A stretch of 64,000 bases of DNA, from NCBI RefSeq assembly GCF_001592045.1, contig NZ_BCWB01000005.1, positions 1-64,000 of the forward strand, read 5' to 3'. How positions within the stretch are numbered: the first letter of the stretch is position 1; the number at the start of each line of letters is the position of its first letter. This stretch comes from Thermobifida fusca NBRC 14071 = JCM 3263 (GTDB taxonomy: Bacteria > Actinomycetota > Actinomycetes > Streptosporangiales > Streptosporangiaceae). The translations under genes were made by a program, and so were the position numbers. Under the pieces are notes generated by a model. The model saw only the letters and a list, made by a program, of their open reading frames with translations, searched no databases and was not told the origin of the DNA. Shown here in pieces: positions 45,392 to 54,617 of this stretch.

Positions 45392-45436
45392 CTGCCGGTG
45401 GGCGGGTGGTGTCGGGACACTGGCAGAATTTCGACC

Positions 45437-46255
45437 ATGGCCGAACCGACGCTGGACCCGGCTGGCAGTGGTGCTGCTGGTCGGACTTCTCCTGGTGTGC
45501 TGACCCGCCGGATGCTCGGGGTGGAGGTCTGGTGTGTGTTAGCGCTGTCGTTGGGTGCGTCGGCTGTGGCCGCGACGATTTCTTTTGTGGGTGCGCTGAC
45601 TGCGCCTGAAGCGCTGTCGGAGCAGACGGCGAGCCTGGTGACGTCAGCGGCGGATGCGGAGCGTCCGTGGCTGGACTTGTCGTGGCAGGCCTACCGGCTG
45701 CTGTTCGCGTTCGCTCCGGTGGCGTTGGTGGTCTACCTGCTGCACCGGTCGGGGGATTCTGCGCGGACGATCGGTTTTGATCTGCGCCGTCCCGGTTTCG
45801 ACGCGGGGTGGGGGGTGCTGCTGGCCGCGGGGATCGGCTTGGGCGGTCTGGTGGTCTACCTGGTGTCGGTGCAGTGGGGGATCAATCGTCCTATCGCGCC
45901 GAGTGCGTTGCACGGGCATTGGTGGCAGCACGCGGTCCTGGTGTTGCAAGCGGTGAAGAACGGCGTGCTGGAAGAGGTTGTGGTGGTCGGCTATCTGCTG
46001 CTGCGGTTGGAGCAGTTGGGCTGGTCGCCGGTGCGGGCGGTGGCGGCGTCGTCGGGGCTGCGTGCGCTCTACCACCTCTACCAGGGGGTGGGCATGTTTG
46101 TCGGCAACCTGGTGATGGGGGTGGTGTTCTGCTGGTTCTACCGCCGGTACGGGCGGGTGATGCCGCTGGTGGTGGCACATTCGGTGATCGACATTGTGGC
46201 GTTTGTGGGGTCGGTGTATGTCATCGGCCGGGTGGGCTGGCTGCCGGGGGCGTGA
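45437..46255 (+). CDS. CPBP-family intramembrane metalloprotease
   Basis: The 272 residues have about eight membrane spans. The CPBP (Rce1-like) motifs are present in order: the Glu-Glu pair in KNGVLEEVVVVGYLLLRLEQ, Arg and His in SSGLRALYHLYQGVGM, and His/Asp in VVAHSVIDIVAF. Such proteases may act on prenylated proteins in eukaryotes; in bacteria they are linked to bacteriocin immunity or to unknown targets. The ATG at 45437 has no ribosome site; CAGAAT eight bases upstream suggests a leaderless transcript. A much longer in-frame opening runs through the repeats and is rejected. It converges with the MFS gene. Confidence 0.85.
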   Translation: MAEPTLDPAGSGAAGRTSPGVLTRRMLGVEVWCVLALSLGASAVAATISFVGALTAPEALSEQTASLVTSAADAERPWLDLSWQAYRLLFAFAPVALVVYLLHRSGDSARTIGFDLRRPGFDAGWGVLLAAGIGLGGLVVYLVSVQWGINRPIAPSALHGHWWQHAVLVLQAVKNGVLEEVVVVGYLLLRLEQLGWSPVRAVAASSGLRALYHLYQGVGMFVGNLVMGVVFCWFYRRYGRVMPLVVAHSVIDIVAFVGSVYVIGRVGWLPGA

Positions 46256-46274
46256 GCCGGCCGGGGGAGGCCGG

Positions 46275-47489
46275 TCAGGGGGCGACTGGGCTGGGCACGA
46301 CGGCGTCTTCGATGTGGCGGGGCCGGCTGAGCAGGATGCCGCAGCCGCCGTGGGCGAAGGTGAGGGCGACGAGCAGGCCAATGGACAGCCGCCAGTCTCC
46401 GCTGAGGTCGCGGAGGAGGCCGAAGAGGAACGGCCCGGTTCCGGCGAGCAGGTAGCCGACGCCTTGGGTGGCGGCGGAGAGGGCTGCGGTGCCGTGAGGG
46501 CTGCGGGCGCGGAGCCCGAAGAAGGTGAGGGCGAGGGGGAAGGAGGACATGCCGATGCCGATGAGGGTGGCCCACAGCCAGGCGCCGGTGACGGGAGCGG
46601 TGAGGAGTCCGGCAAAGCCGACCAGGTAGCAGGTGACGAAGAGGGCGATGAGGAGGACGGGGTTGCGCATGCGGGCGACGACGGCGGGGACGGCGAGTGA
46701 GGTGGGGATCGCGAGCGCGGTCAGGTAGGAGAGGACGAGTCCGGCGTGCGGGGCGGGCATGCCGTGGTCGCGGAGGAAGTGGGCGAACCAGCCGAACATG
46801 ATGTAGGCGATGGCGGACTGGGTCGCGAAGAACAGGGTGCTTTGCCAGCCGAGGGCAGTGGTGAGGACAGTGCGGATGCTGATCGGCTGGTCGCCGGGGT
46901 GGCGTCGGGGTTCGTTACGCAAGGCCAGTGCCCAGGGGATGGTGGCGACTAAGCCGAGCAGGGCGTAGCTGGCGAGTGCGGGCCGCCAGTTGCCGTGGAA
47001 GGCGGTGGCGAGGGGGACGGTGGCGGCAGCGGCGAGGGTGGTGCCGAGGGCCATAGCGGTGGTGTAGGCGGCGGTGAGCAGGCCTACGCGGTGGGGGAAG
47101 TGCTGTTTGACGAGGGTGGGGAGGAGGACGTTGCCGACGGCGCCGCCGGCGAGGGCGAGGGTGCTGAGGGCGAGGAACAGCCACGGGTCGGTGACGAGGG
47201 CGCGGCTGGCGAGGCCGAGGGTGAGTGCGGCGAGGGCGGCGAGGAGGACGTGGTGGTCGCCCCAGCGGCGCTGCAGGGCGGGGGTGAGGGCGCCGAAGCC
47301 GGCGAAGCAGAGGACGGGCAGGGTGGTGAGCAGCCCGGTGGTGACCGGGGTCAGGTGCAGGTCGGTGGTGATTTCGGTGAGCAGCGGGCCGATGCTGGTG
47401 ATGGCGGTGCGCAGGTTGAGGGCGGCGAGGACGATTCCTGCGGCCAGGTGCCAGCGGGCGCGGCGGGTCGGCGTCGGGTGTGGTGCCAC
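46275..47489 (-). CDS. MFS transporter, CynX/NimT family
   Basis: This is a 404-residue protein with 12 predicted membrane spans. The opening VLAALNLRTAITSIGPLLTE is typical of the cyanate/nitroimidazole (CynX/NimT) branch of the major facilitator superfamily. Central spans include NVLLPTLVKQHFPHRVGLLT and the second half SFPLALTFFGLRARSPHGTA. The substrate is not predictable. The GTG at 47489 follows AGGGAA. It is divergent from a FadR-type regulator gene, with palindromes between, so the regulator likely controls it. Confidence 0.87.
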   Translation of the reverse strand: MAPHPTPTRRARWHLAAGIVLAALNLRTAITSIGPLLTEITTDLHLTPVTTGLLTTLPVLCFAGFGALTPALQRRWGDHHVLLAALAALTLGLASRALVTDPWLFLALSTLALAGGAVGNVLLPTLVKQHFPHRVGLLTAAYTTAMALGTTLAAAATVPLATAFHGNWRPALASYALLGLVATIPWALALRNEPRRHPGDQPISIRTVLTTALGWQSTLFFATQSAIAYIMFGWFAHFLRDHGMPAPHAGLVLSYLTALAIPTSLAVPAVVARMRNPVLLIALFVTCYLVGFAGLLTAPVTGAWLWATLIGIGMSSFPLALTFFGLRARSPHGTAALSAATQGVGYLLAGTGPFLFGLLRDLSGDWRLSIGLLVALTFAHGGCGILLSRPRHIEDAVVPSPVAP

Positions 47490-47530
47490 AGCTTCCCTGG
47501 ATTGGTGGGATGACCGGATATCCCCTCGAG

Positions 47531-47571
47531 GGTAACGTACCGGTCGCCAAGAGCCACTCTCTCGCGAGAGA
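47531..47571. promoter_or_regulatory. palindromes between the MFS and FadR-like genes
   Basis: TCTCTCGCGAGAGA (47558-47571) is a perfect 14-bp palindrome; GGTA-ACG-TACC (47531-47541) is a shorter one. They lie in the 129-bp divergent promoter region and are good candidates for the FadR-like protein's operator. Confidence 0.5.
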
Positions 47572-47618
47572 CTTGGTCTAAGCTCCGGCGGTAACGAACA
47601 TCCCCTAGGAGGTAGAGC

Positions 47619-48314
47619 GTGCCCCTCGCCTCAACACGTCGCACTGGACTTGTTGACCAGGTCATTACCCAGTTGAAAGCTCAGATCGACTCGGGCGAGT
47701 GGTCAATCGGCGACCGCATCCCTACCGAGGCCGAACTGTCGGATCAGCTGGAGGTCGGTCGTAACACGGTACGTGAAGCGGTGCGGGCGCTGGCCCACAC
47801 CGGCCTGTTGGAGATCCGCCAAGGGGCGGGCACTTTTGTTCGCTCGTCGAGCGAACTGGGTGGCGCCCTGCGGCGCCGGTTGAAGCGTTCCGAGTTGCGG
47901 GAGAACTTCGAGGTGCGTCGGGCCTTGGAGTTGGAGGCGGCCCGGCTGGCGGCAGTCCGCCACACCGAGGAGGACCTCGACACGATTGACCGTGCGCTCG
48001 GCGAACGGACGTCCGCCTGGCACGCCCGTGACATGCAGGCGTTTGTGGAAGCGGATTTCGCGTTCCACAAGGCGGTGGTGGCGGCGACCCACAACTCGCT
48101 GCTCATCGAGCTGTACGACGACATCGCCCAGGCGGTCTACGACAGCATCGCGCACATGGTGTACGAGGAGACTCCGGAAACGGCCACGGAGGAGCCGGCC
48201 TCAGACCACCAGCGGCTGGCCGAGGCTATCCGGGCGGGTGACACGGAGCGTGCGCTCCGCGAGGCCGCCTGCTACCTGGATGACTTGGTCAACCAGGCTG
48301 CTGCGTCGTCGTAG
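47619..48314 (+). CDS. FadR-subfamily GntR regulator
   Basis: The protein has 231 residues. A GntR winged helix is at the N-terminus (LVDQVITQLKAQIDSGEWSI, RIPTEAELSDQLEVGRNTVR, LEIRQGAGTFVRSSSE). The C-terminal FCD domain (about 85-225) has the helical pattern with conserved metal-type ligands: Asp/His in EADFAFHKAVVAATHN and His in SDHQRLAEAIRAGD. FCD proteins sense small carboxylates, often with a bound metal. The GTG at 47619 follows AGGAGG. The likely target is the divergent MFS transporter gene. Confidence 0.88.
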   Translation: MPLASTRRTGLVDQVITQLKAQIDSGEWSIGDRIPTEAELSDQLEVGRNTVREAVRALAHTGLLEIRQGAGTFVRSSSELGGALRRRLKRSELRENFEVRRALELEAARLAAVRHTEEDLDTIDRALGERTSAWHARDMQAFVEADFAFHKAVVAATHNSLLIELYDDIAQAVYDSIAHMVYEETPETATEEPASDHQRLAEAIRAGDTERALREAACYLDDLVNQAAASS

Positions 48315-48711
48315 CCCCGGCCAGTGGCCTGCGCTGTGTGATCTCCCTCCCCCTGTTCCCCCCTTTTTCCGCTATGGCTTTTCGCGGCGGTTTCGCGACG
48401 ACCGAGTGTTGACGGCGGCCCGCAGGGGCCGGGATGTCGCCTGCAACACTCCGCACTGTCGTGCCCTCCCGCGGGGGCGTGCCCTGGTTCCGGGCGCGCA
48501 GGTGGGGTGCGCGGTGGTGTTCCGCGGGCCGCCTTGTGTCTTTTTCCGGGTCGGATCGTGTTCCCCCGAGTGCACCAGCCGGGCCGCGGCCTGGTGAGCC
48601 CGCGCCGGAGCGGGGCGGCTGGAGGCTGGTGCGGCAGGGTAAGCTGCGGCGCCACGGTCAGAGCGCGGGCTTTGGGCTTGGGCGTGGTGTGGCGGCGCCG
48701 CACGGCGCGGT
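48315..48711. other. 400-bp convergent intergenic region
   Basis: This region lies between the ends of the FadR-like and Lrp-like genes. It is very GC-rich with no convincing coding frame; frames that stay open on both strands have Arg/Pro/Ala-rich translations typical of composition. A TTTTTCC stretch follows a C-rich run near 48350. I see no clear single hairpin terminator. Confidence 0.4.
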
Positions 48712-49635
48712 TCACCCGCCGCGGGGGTGCGGGATTGTGGTGTAGGAGTGGCCGTCGATACGCTGCCGTTCTTTAGCGACGGCAAGGTAGTCCCAGGTTT
48801 CGGTGTAGCTGACCTCGGGGGCGCGGCGGATCGTTTCCAGAGTGTCGACGATGGTGCGCCGGTCTGTTGCGGTGACTCCGCCGACGATGTCGTAGCTGCC
48901 GAACCCTGTGGCGGCGAACGATATTCCGGGCAGGGAGGCGAGGTTGTCGGCGAGGGCGGATGCGTCGCCGCGGCACCGCAGACCGAAGCCGAGCCGTTCG
49001 GTGACGCCGACAGCGGAAGCTTCAATGAGCGCGGTGACGTGGATGACACCTGCGTCGAGCAGCCGGACGACTCGGGCGCGCGCTGCTGCCTGGGAGAGGC
49101 CCACGGTGCGGGCGAGGTCCGCGTAGGAGGCTCGTCCGTTAGCTTGGAGGCAGCGGACAAGCCGCCAGTCCAGCGGGTCGATGGAGATGTTCCGCAGAGG
49201 CCGGACGCTGGAGTATTCGTCTTTGGTGATCTGGTCGCCGCGGAAGACTTCAGCTTCGACGACGCCGGGGATGGCGCGGAGGTGGGTGAGTTCCGCGGAG
49301 AGTGCGGCGTCGTCGCGGACCCGTACGTGGGCGACGACAGGAAAGCGTCCCGCGGTTTGTGCGACGAAGACGACGGCTTCGCGCCGGGTGAGTTCGTCGA
49401 CGACTGGTCGTACTGGTCCGCAAACACGAAGTGAAATGTGTCCGAACACCTCCATTCCCATGACGCCAGCGTGCAGCACCCCGACAATCCGGATGGCTCC
49501 GGTGGAGATGAGGTGCTTGACGCGGGCGCGGACTGCCGTGCGTGACAGTCCCACCTGGTCTGCTAGTGCCTGGTACGTTGCTCTTCCGTCCCCCTGCAGC
49601 GCTCGTACCAGCGCTGCGTCGACCGCATCGAGCAC
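48712..49635 (-). CDS. Lrp/AsnC regulator with two modules
   Basis: The 307 residues repeat the Lrp/AsnC unit twice. Module one: helix-turn-helix LVRALQGDGRATYQALADQV then an AsnC_trans domain (about 68-150). Module two: helix-turn-helix LVRCLQANGRASYADLARTV (about 165-210) and a second ligand domain to the end (TETWDYLAVAKERQR). Such double-length proteins are common in Streptomyces and may act as intrinsic pseudo-dimers. The start is GTG at 49635 with AAAGG ten bases upstream; earlier in-frame codons are not valid starts with a ribosome site. The target is unknown; it is divergent from the LCP gene at 358 bases. Confidence 0.85.
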   Translation of the reverse strand: MLDAVDAALVRALQGDGRATYQALADQVGLSRTAVRARVKHLISTGAIRIVGVLHAGVMGMEVFGHISLRVCGPVRPVVDELTRREAVVFVAQTAGRFPVVAHVRVRDDAALSAELTHLRAIPGVVEAEVFRGDQITKDEYSSVRPLRNISIDPLDWRLVRCLQANGRASYADLARTVGLSQAAARARVVRLLDAGVIHVTALIEASAVGVTERLGFGLRCRGDASALADNLASLPGISFAATGFGSYDIVGGVTATDRRTIVDTLETIRRAPEVSYTETWDYLAVAKERQRIDGHSYTTIPHPRGG

Positions 49636-49993
49636 GATAAGTAGTGCCTTTCGTTGCTCTTTGACGACGCCCCTGTCCCCCCGGGCGTCGCCCCCTCCTG
49701 CGGCCTGATCATGGCAGCTACTGAGGCTGTTAACTACCGATCGCGGAAGAAAATGGGGCTGACTTCGGCCAGATAATCCCCAGGAAACAGACATAGCATC
49801 CAGATATCAGGACAAATCACTCCGCCGGTGGACACTCCCTTCACGGGAGTACGGTCTTAGCGACTCCTGTGAAGCGCGACACTGGTGTGGGCACGACAGC
49901 GCGCCCCTGCGGTTGTGGGAGACCATGGCCGCGGTCTCCCAACCCCGCCACCGCCCGGGCGCCTAGGAAGACAGCAGAAAGGGAACGGACCCC
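49636..49993. other. divergent leader region with hairpins before the LCP gene
   Basis: This 358-bp stretch holds three hairpins: CGACGCCC / GGGCGTCG near 49665-49690 (leader of the Lrp gene), ACTCCC-TTCAC-GGGAGT at 49836-49852, and GGTTG(T)GGGAGACC / GGTCTCCCAACC at 49911-49944, 50 bases before the LCP start. The last may be a structured 5' leader. No known riboswitch class was recognised. Confidence 0.45.
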
Positions 49994-51466
49994 ATGGGCA
50001 GAAGACGGCGGTCGACCCCCGCCCCCGGTCGCCCAATGAGCATGACGCAAGCGCTGCTGTGGACTGCGGCGTCCGCAGTGCTTCCTGGAATAGCCCATGT
50101 ACGCATGGGACGGCGCTGGGCCGGGGCCGTCATTCTCACCTGCTACCTGCTGTTCATCGCGGCCCTGGTCGGTGGTGGCCTGGTGGTGAGCGGCAACCTC
50201 GTGCTGAGCGCCACATTGGCCACGCAGAACCATTGGCTGCTGCTGATGGGTGTGACCGCGTTCGTGGTGGCGGTGCTGTGGATGACCGTGGTGGTCCACT
50301 CCTACGTGATCACGCGGCCCGAGTCCCGCACGTTCGGCCGCCGGCTCGTCGCGGGCGCGGTGGTCACCGTGCTGTGCGTGGCAGTGGCTTCACCTGCGGC
50401 CGCAGTCGGCTACGTCTCCTACACCGCCTATGACGTGTCCACGACACTGTTCGAGTCGGCGGGGAGTGAGCCGCACGACGACGCAGACCCGTGGAACGGC
50501 CAGGACCGGGTCAACGTGCTGCTGTTGGGCGGTGACGCGGGCAAGAACCGGTACGGGATGCGCACCGACACCATGATCGTGGCCAGCATCGACGTGGAGA
50601 CCGGTGACGTCGTGCTCATCGGGCTGCCCCGCAACCTGGAGAACGTGCCGTTCCCGGAGGGGACGGCACTGGCAGAGCGCTACCCTGCGCCGTACGGGTT
50701 CGACAACCTGCTCAACGAGGTCTACCAGACGGTGGTCGACGAGCCCGCGCTGGCGATCAACCCGTATGCCACCGACCCGGGAGCGGACACGCTCAAAAAA
50801 GTGATCGGTTTCGCAATCAGCTTGGACATCGACTACTACGCGCTGGTCGACATGCAGGGGTTTGAGGACATCATCGACGCGATCGGCGGCATCCGGGTCT
50901 ATTTGGAGGAGCCGCTCCCCTACGGGCAGCGCGGCGAGTACATTGACGCGGGCTGGCAGCTCCTTGATGGCCGTAAAGCGCTGTGGTACGGCCGGACACG
51001 GGTCAACAGCGACGACTATTCGCGCATGGGCCGCCAGGGCTGTCTGATCAAGTACGTGGCGGAACAGGCTGATCCGGCGACGATCCTCACGAGTTTCCGG
51101 TCGCTGGCCTCGGCGGCGAAAAGCACGCTGCGGACCGACATCCCCCAGCCGAAGCTCCCCCACTTCGTGGAGTTGGCGGAAAAGGTCGCCAAGGCGGACA
51201 TGGAGACCCTGCAGCTTTCCCCGCCGCAGGTGAACACCGCCTACCCGGACTGGGAGCACATTCGCGCCCTGGTGCACCATGCGGTATACGACACACCGCT
51301 GCCTGCTGCCTCCGGCGAGGATGCTGCCCCGGATGTGGGGCTTTCCCCGGAGTCTTCTGCGGCAGATACCGGTGAAACACCCGCTGAGCAGCCGGAACCC
51401 ACCCCGCATTCCCCGGGCCGGCAGGTGGGAGAGGAGGCGACCGCGCTCGACGAATTGTGCCCTTAA
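49994..51466 (+). CDS. LytR-CpsA-Psr (LCP) family cell-wall glycopolymer transferase
   Basis: LCP proteins attach teichoic acids or other polymers to peptidoglycan outside the membrane. The 490 residues begin with a cytoplasmic basic stretch and four hydrophobic spans (about 17-155), more than the single span of classic LCPs. The LCP domain follows (about 170-335) with NVLLLGGDAGKNRYGMRTDT, TGDVVLIGLPRNLENVPFP and LWYGRTRVNSDDYSRMGRQ, which holds the conserved Arg/Asp residues. The C-terminal 60 residues are disordered and rich in Pro, Glu and Ser. The ATG at 49994 has only a weak GGGAAC site. Confidence 0.88.
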   Translation: MGRRRRSTPAPGRPMSMTQALLWTAASAVLPGIAHVRMGRRWAGAVILTCYLLFIAALVGGGLVVSGNLVLSATLATQNHWLLLMGVTAFVVAVLWMTVVVHSYVITRPESRTFGRRLVAGAVVTVLCVAVASPAAAVGYVSYTAYDVSTTLFESAGSEPHDDADPWNGQDRVNVLLLGGDAGKNRYGMRTDTMIVASIDVETGDVVLIGLPRNLENVPFPEGTALAERYPAPYGFDNLLNEVYQTVVDEPALAINPYATDPGADTLKKVIGFAISLDIDYYALVDMQGFEDIIDAIGGIRVYLEEPLPYGQRGEYIDAGWQLLDGRKALWYGRTRVNSDDYSRMGRQGCLIKYVAEQADPATILTSFRSLASAAKSTLRTDIPQPKLPHFVELAEKVAKADMETLQLSPPQVNTAYPDWEHIRALVHHAVYDTPLPAASGEDAAPDVGLSPESSAADTGETPAEQPEPTPHSPGRQVGEEATALDELCP

Positions 51467-51519
51467 GATGCATGACGACCGGCCCTGCCGGACCATGGCG
51501 GTAGCCACGGCGTCTATGA

Positions 51520-53007
<1,488 letters not shown>

Positions 53008-53035
53008 CGCCTCCAGAGTCGCCGCAGGTTGTGGG

Positions 53036-53069
53036 ACGCGGGGTGCGCACCATGGTGCGCACCCCGCGT
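53036..53069 (+). terminator. 34-base perfect palindrome after gdhA
   Basis: The 17-base arm starts ACGCGGGGTGCGCACC and is followed by its full reverse complement, so the stem has almost no loop. It lies 28 bases after the gdhA stop and reads the same on both strands. Confidence 0.75.
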
Positions 53070-53166
53070 TGCGCTGTGCACGGTCTTCTTTGCGGACCGT
53101 TGCCACGGCCGCGGTCCCGTGTGATGATGCGTGGGGCGACGGGTATGCGGGACGGAGTCGTGGCTC

Positions 53167-53865
53167 ATGACCGCCAATCAACTGTGGGTGCTGATTGTGT
53201 TGGGCATTTTCCACGGGTTTCATCCTGGGATGGGCTGGTTGTTGGCGGTTTCCCGCGGGTTGCAGGAGCGTCGCCGCTCCGCGGTGGTGAGCGCGCTGCC
53301 GCTGCTGGCGTTGGGGCATGCCGCATCAGTGGCGCTGGTGGCGGTCGCGGTCACGGTGACGGGGGCGATGACGACGTCCACCGTGTTCTCTGTGGCTGGG
53401 GCGGCCATTCTGGTGGTGGCGGGCGTGTGGTTTCTGCTGGGCCCGCTGCACCGGGGTCACCAGCATCCTGCGAACCTGTCGTCGTGGCAGTTGGCGGTCG
53501 CGTCGTTTGTGATGGCGTGCGCGCACGGCTCAGGACTGATGCTGTTGCCGGTTTTGGCGGGGCAGGTGGCGCACAGCCACGTGCACGCTGGCCACGGCCA
53601 CCACGGCACAGCGGTGGTGGAGACAGCGGATGCGGGGGCGGCGGCGAGCACGGGCCACGTTGACTTGTGGGATGCGACGCTGCTGGGATTGGCGGCGACG
53701 GGAGTGCACACGCTAGCGATGCTGGCCGCTACCGGGCTGGCTGCGCTTCTCGTCTACGAGTTTTTCGGTGTGTACGCGATGCGGCTGCGCTGGGTGACGA
53801 TGGACCGGGTGTGGGGGGTCACGCTGTTGGCGGGCGGGGTTTTCGTGCTGTGGGGGGCGTGGTGA
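53167..53865 (+). CDS. polytopic membrane protein with His-rich loop (NicO/UreH-like candidate)
   Basis: The 232 residues have about six spans. The first span ends IFHGFHPGMGWLLAVSRGLQ, and the second has LLALGHAASVALVAVAVTV; the His positions in these spans recall nickel/cobalt exporters and UreH-like proteins. A cytoplasmic or external loop is very His-rich (HSHVHAGHGHHG). A metal transporter role is a fair guess but not proven. The ATG at 53167 was taken as the start of the hydrophobic region; the upstream part is low-complexity. The next gene starts in its stop codon (GTGA), beginning a four-gene overlapping operon with tldD/tldE. Confidence 0.65.
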   Translation: MTANQLWVLIVLGIFHGFHPGMGWLLAVSRGLQERRRSAVVSALPLLALGHAASVALVAVAVTVTGAMTTSTVFSVAGAAILVVAGVWFLLGPLHRGHQHPANLSSWQLAVASFVMACAHGSGLMLLPVLAGQVAHSHVHAGHGHHGTAVVETADAGAAASTGHVDLWDATLLGLAATGVHTLAMLAATGLAALLVYEFFGVYAMRLRWVTMDRVWGVTLLAGGVFVLWGAW

Positions 53866-54617
53866 GCGCGCCCCCGCGCCGCCGCAGGAGGACGCGCTGG
53901 TGGTGGATTGTGGCCGCGGCGATCGTGGCCGTCGTGGTGGTGTGCGCGGTCGCGACGGCAGGACTGCTGGGGCGGGCTGTCGGAACAGGGCTTACCGCGC
54001 TGTGGGGGTCCGAGTGTGTGGTGGAGGTCGCCGGGGAGCAGGTGGGGGTGGACCGGCAGCAGGCGATGGCTGCGACCACGGCGGCCGCGTTGCAGGCCCG
54101 CGGTGAAGAGCCTCCCGCAGACGTGGAAGTGGACCCGCAGCTGGTGGATGCGCTCCTCACCGGTCCAGCGGACGGCCCAGGGCCGGTGCTCACCTGTTTT
54201 TCCGGTTCCACCACGGAGCTTGCAGCCGAAGAGATGGGCCCGTCCGGGTTGACGCCGCGCGCTGAGACGCTGCTCGCCGAGATGACGGACGTGCACGGCG
54301 AGTTGAGTCTTGGCGGTTTTGAGCCCGGCGGGGTCCGTGACGGGCACGGCGCGGACTCGACCCACTACCGGGGGGAGGCGATCGACGTGTTCTTCCGCCC
54401 GGTGAGCGAAGAGCAGCGGCACGCCGGCTGGCTGCTGGCACAGTGGCTGGTGGCGCACGCGCAACGGTTGGAAGTCTCGGTGGTGATCTTCGACGACCAG
54501 ATCTGGAGCGCCCAGTTCGCGCTGGCAGGGTGGCGTCCCTACGTGTCGTCTGATACGAGTAACGACATCCTGCAACACCGGGACCATGTCCACGTGGATG
54601 TACGGCGCGGCCAATGA
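53862..54617 (+). CDS. membrane-anchored M15-like (D-Ala-D-Ala carboxypeptidase-type) protein
   Basis: The 251 residues have a basic start (PPRRRRRTRW), one membrane span at about 13-38, and an external domain. The C-terminal 120 residues resemble the peptidase M15 / ARB_07466-like fold: STHYRGEAIDVFF carries the first His and Asp, and HRDHVHVDV near the end carries the second His pair. These are the expected metal ligands of VanY-type carboxypeptidases. The GTG start is fixed by a four-base overlap (GTGA) with the preceding gene, and its stop overlaps the tldD start (ATGA). Peptidoglycan or a peptide product may be the substrate. Confidence 0.72.
   Translation: MSAPPRRRRRTRWWWIVAAAIVAVVVVCAVATAGLLGRAVGTGLTALWGSECVVEVAGEQVGVDRQQAMAATTAAALQARGEEPPADVEVDPQLVDALLTGPADGPGPVLTCFSGSTTELAAEEMGPSGLTPRAETLLAEMTDVHGELSLGGFEPGGVRDGHGADSTHYRGEAIDVFFRPVSEEQRHAGWLLAQWLVAHAQRLEVSVVIFDDQIWSAQFALAGWRPYVSSDTSNDILQHRDHVHVDVRRGQ

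Noticed and set aside
45107-45436. A long N-terminal extension of the CPBP protease through the repeats
   Set aside because: The protein family starts near residue 1 of the ATG at 45437, and the terminator hairpin lies upstream.
44962-45503. Open frames running through the 145-bp repeats
   Set aside because: 145 is not a multiple of three, so the repeat reads in shifting frames; the frames stay open only because of GC content.
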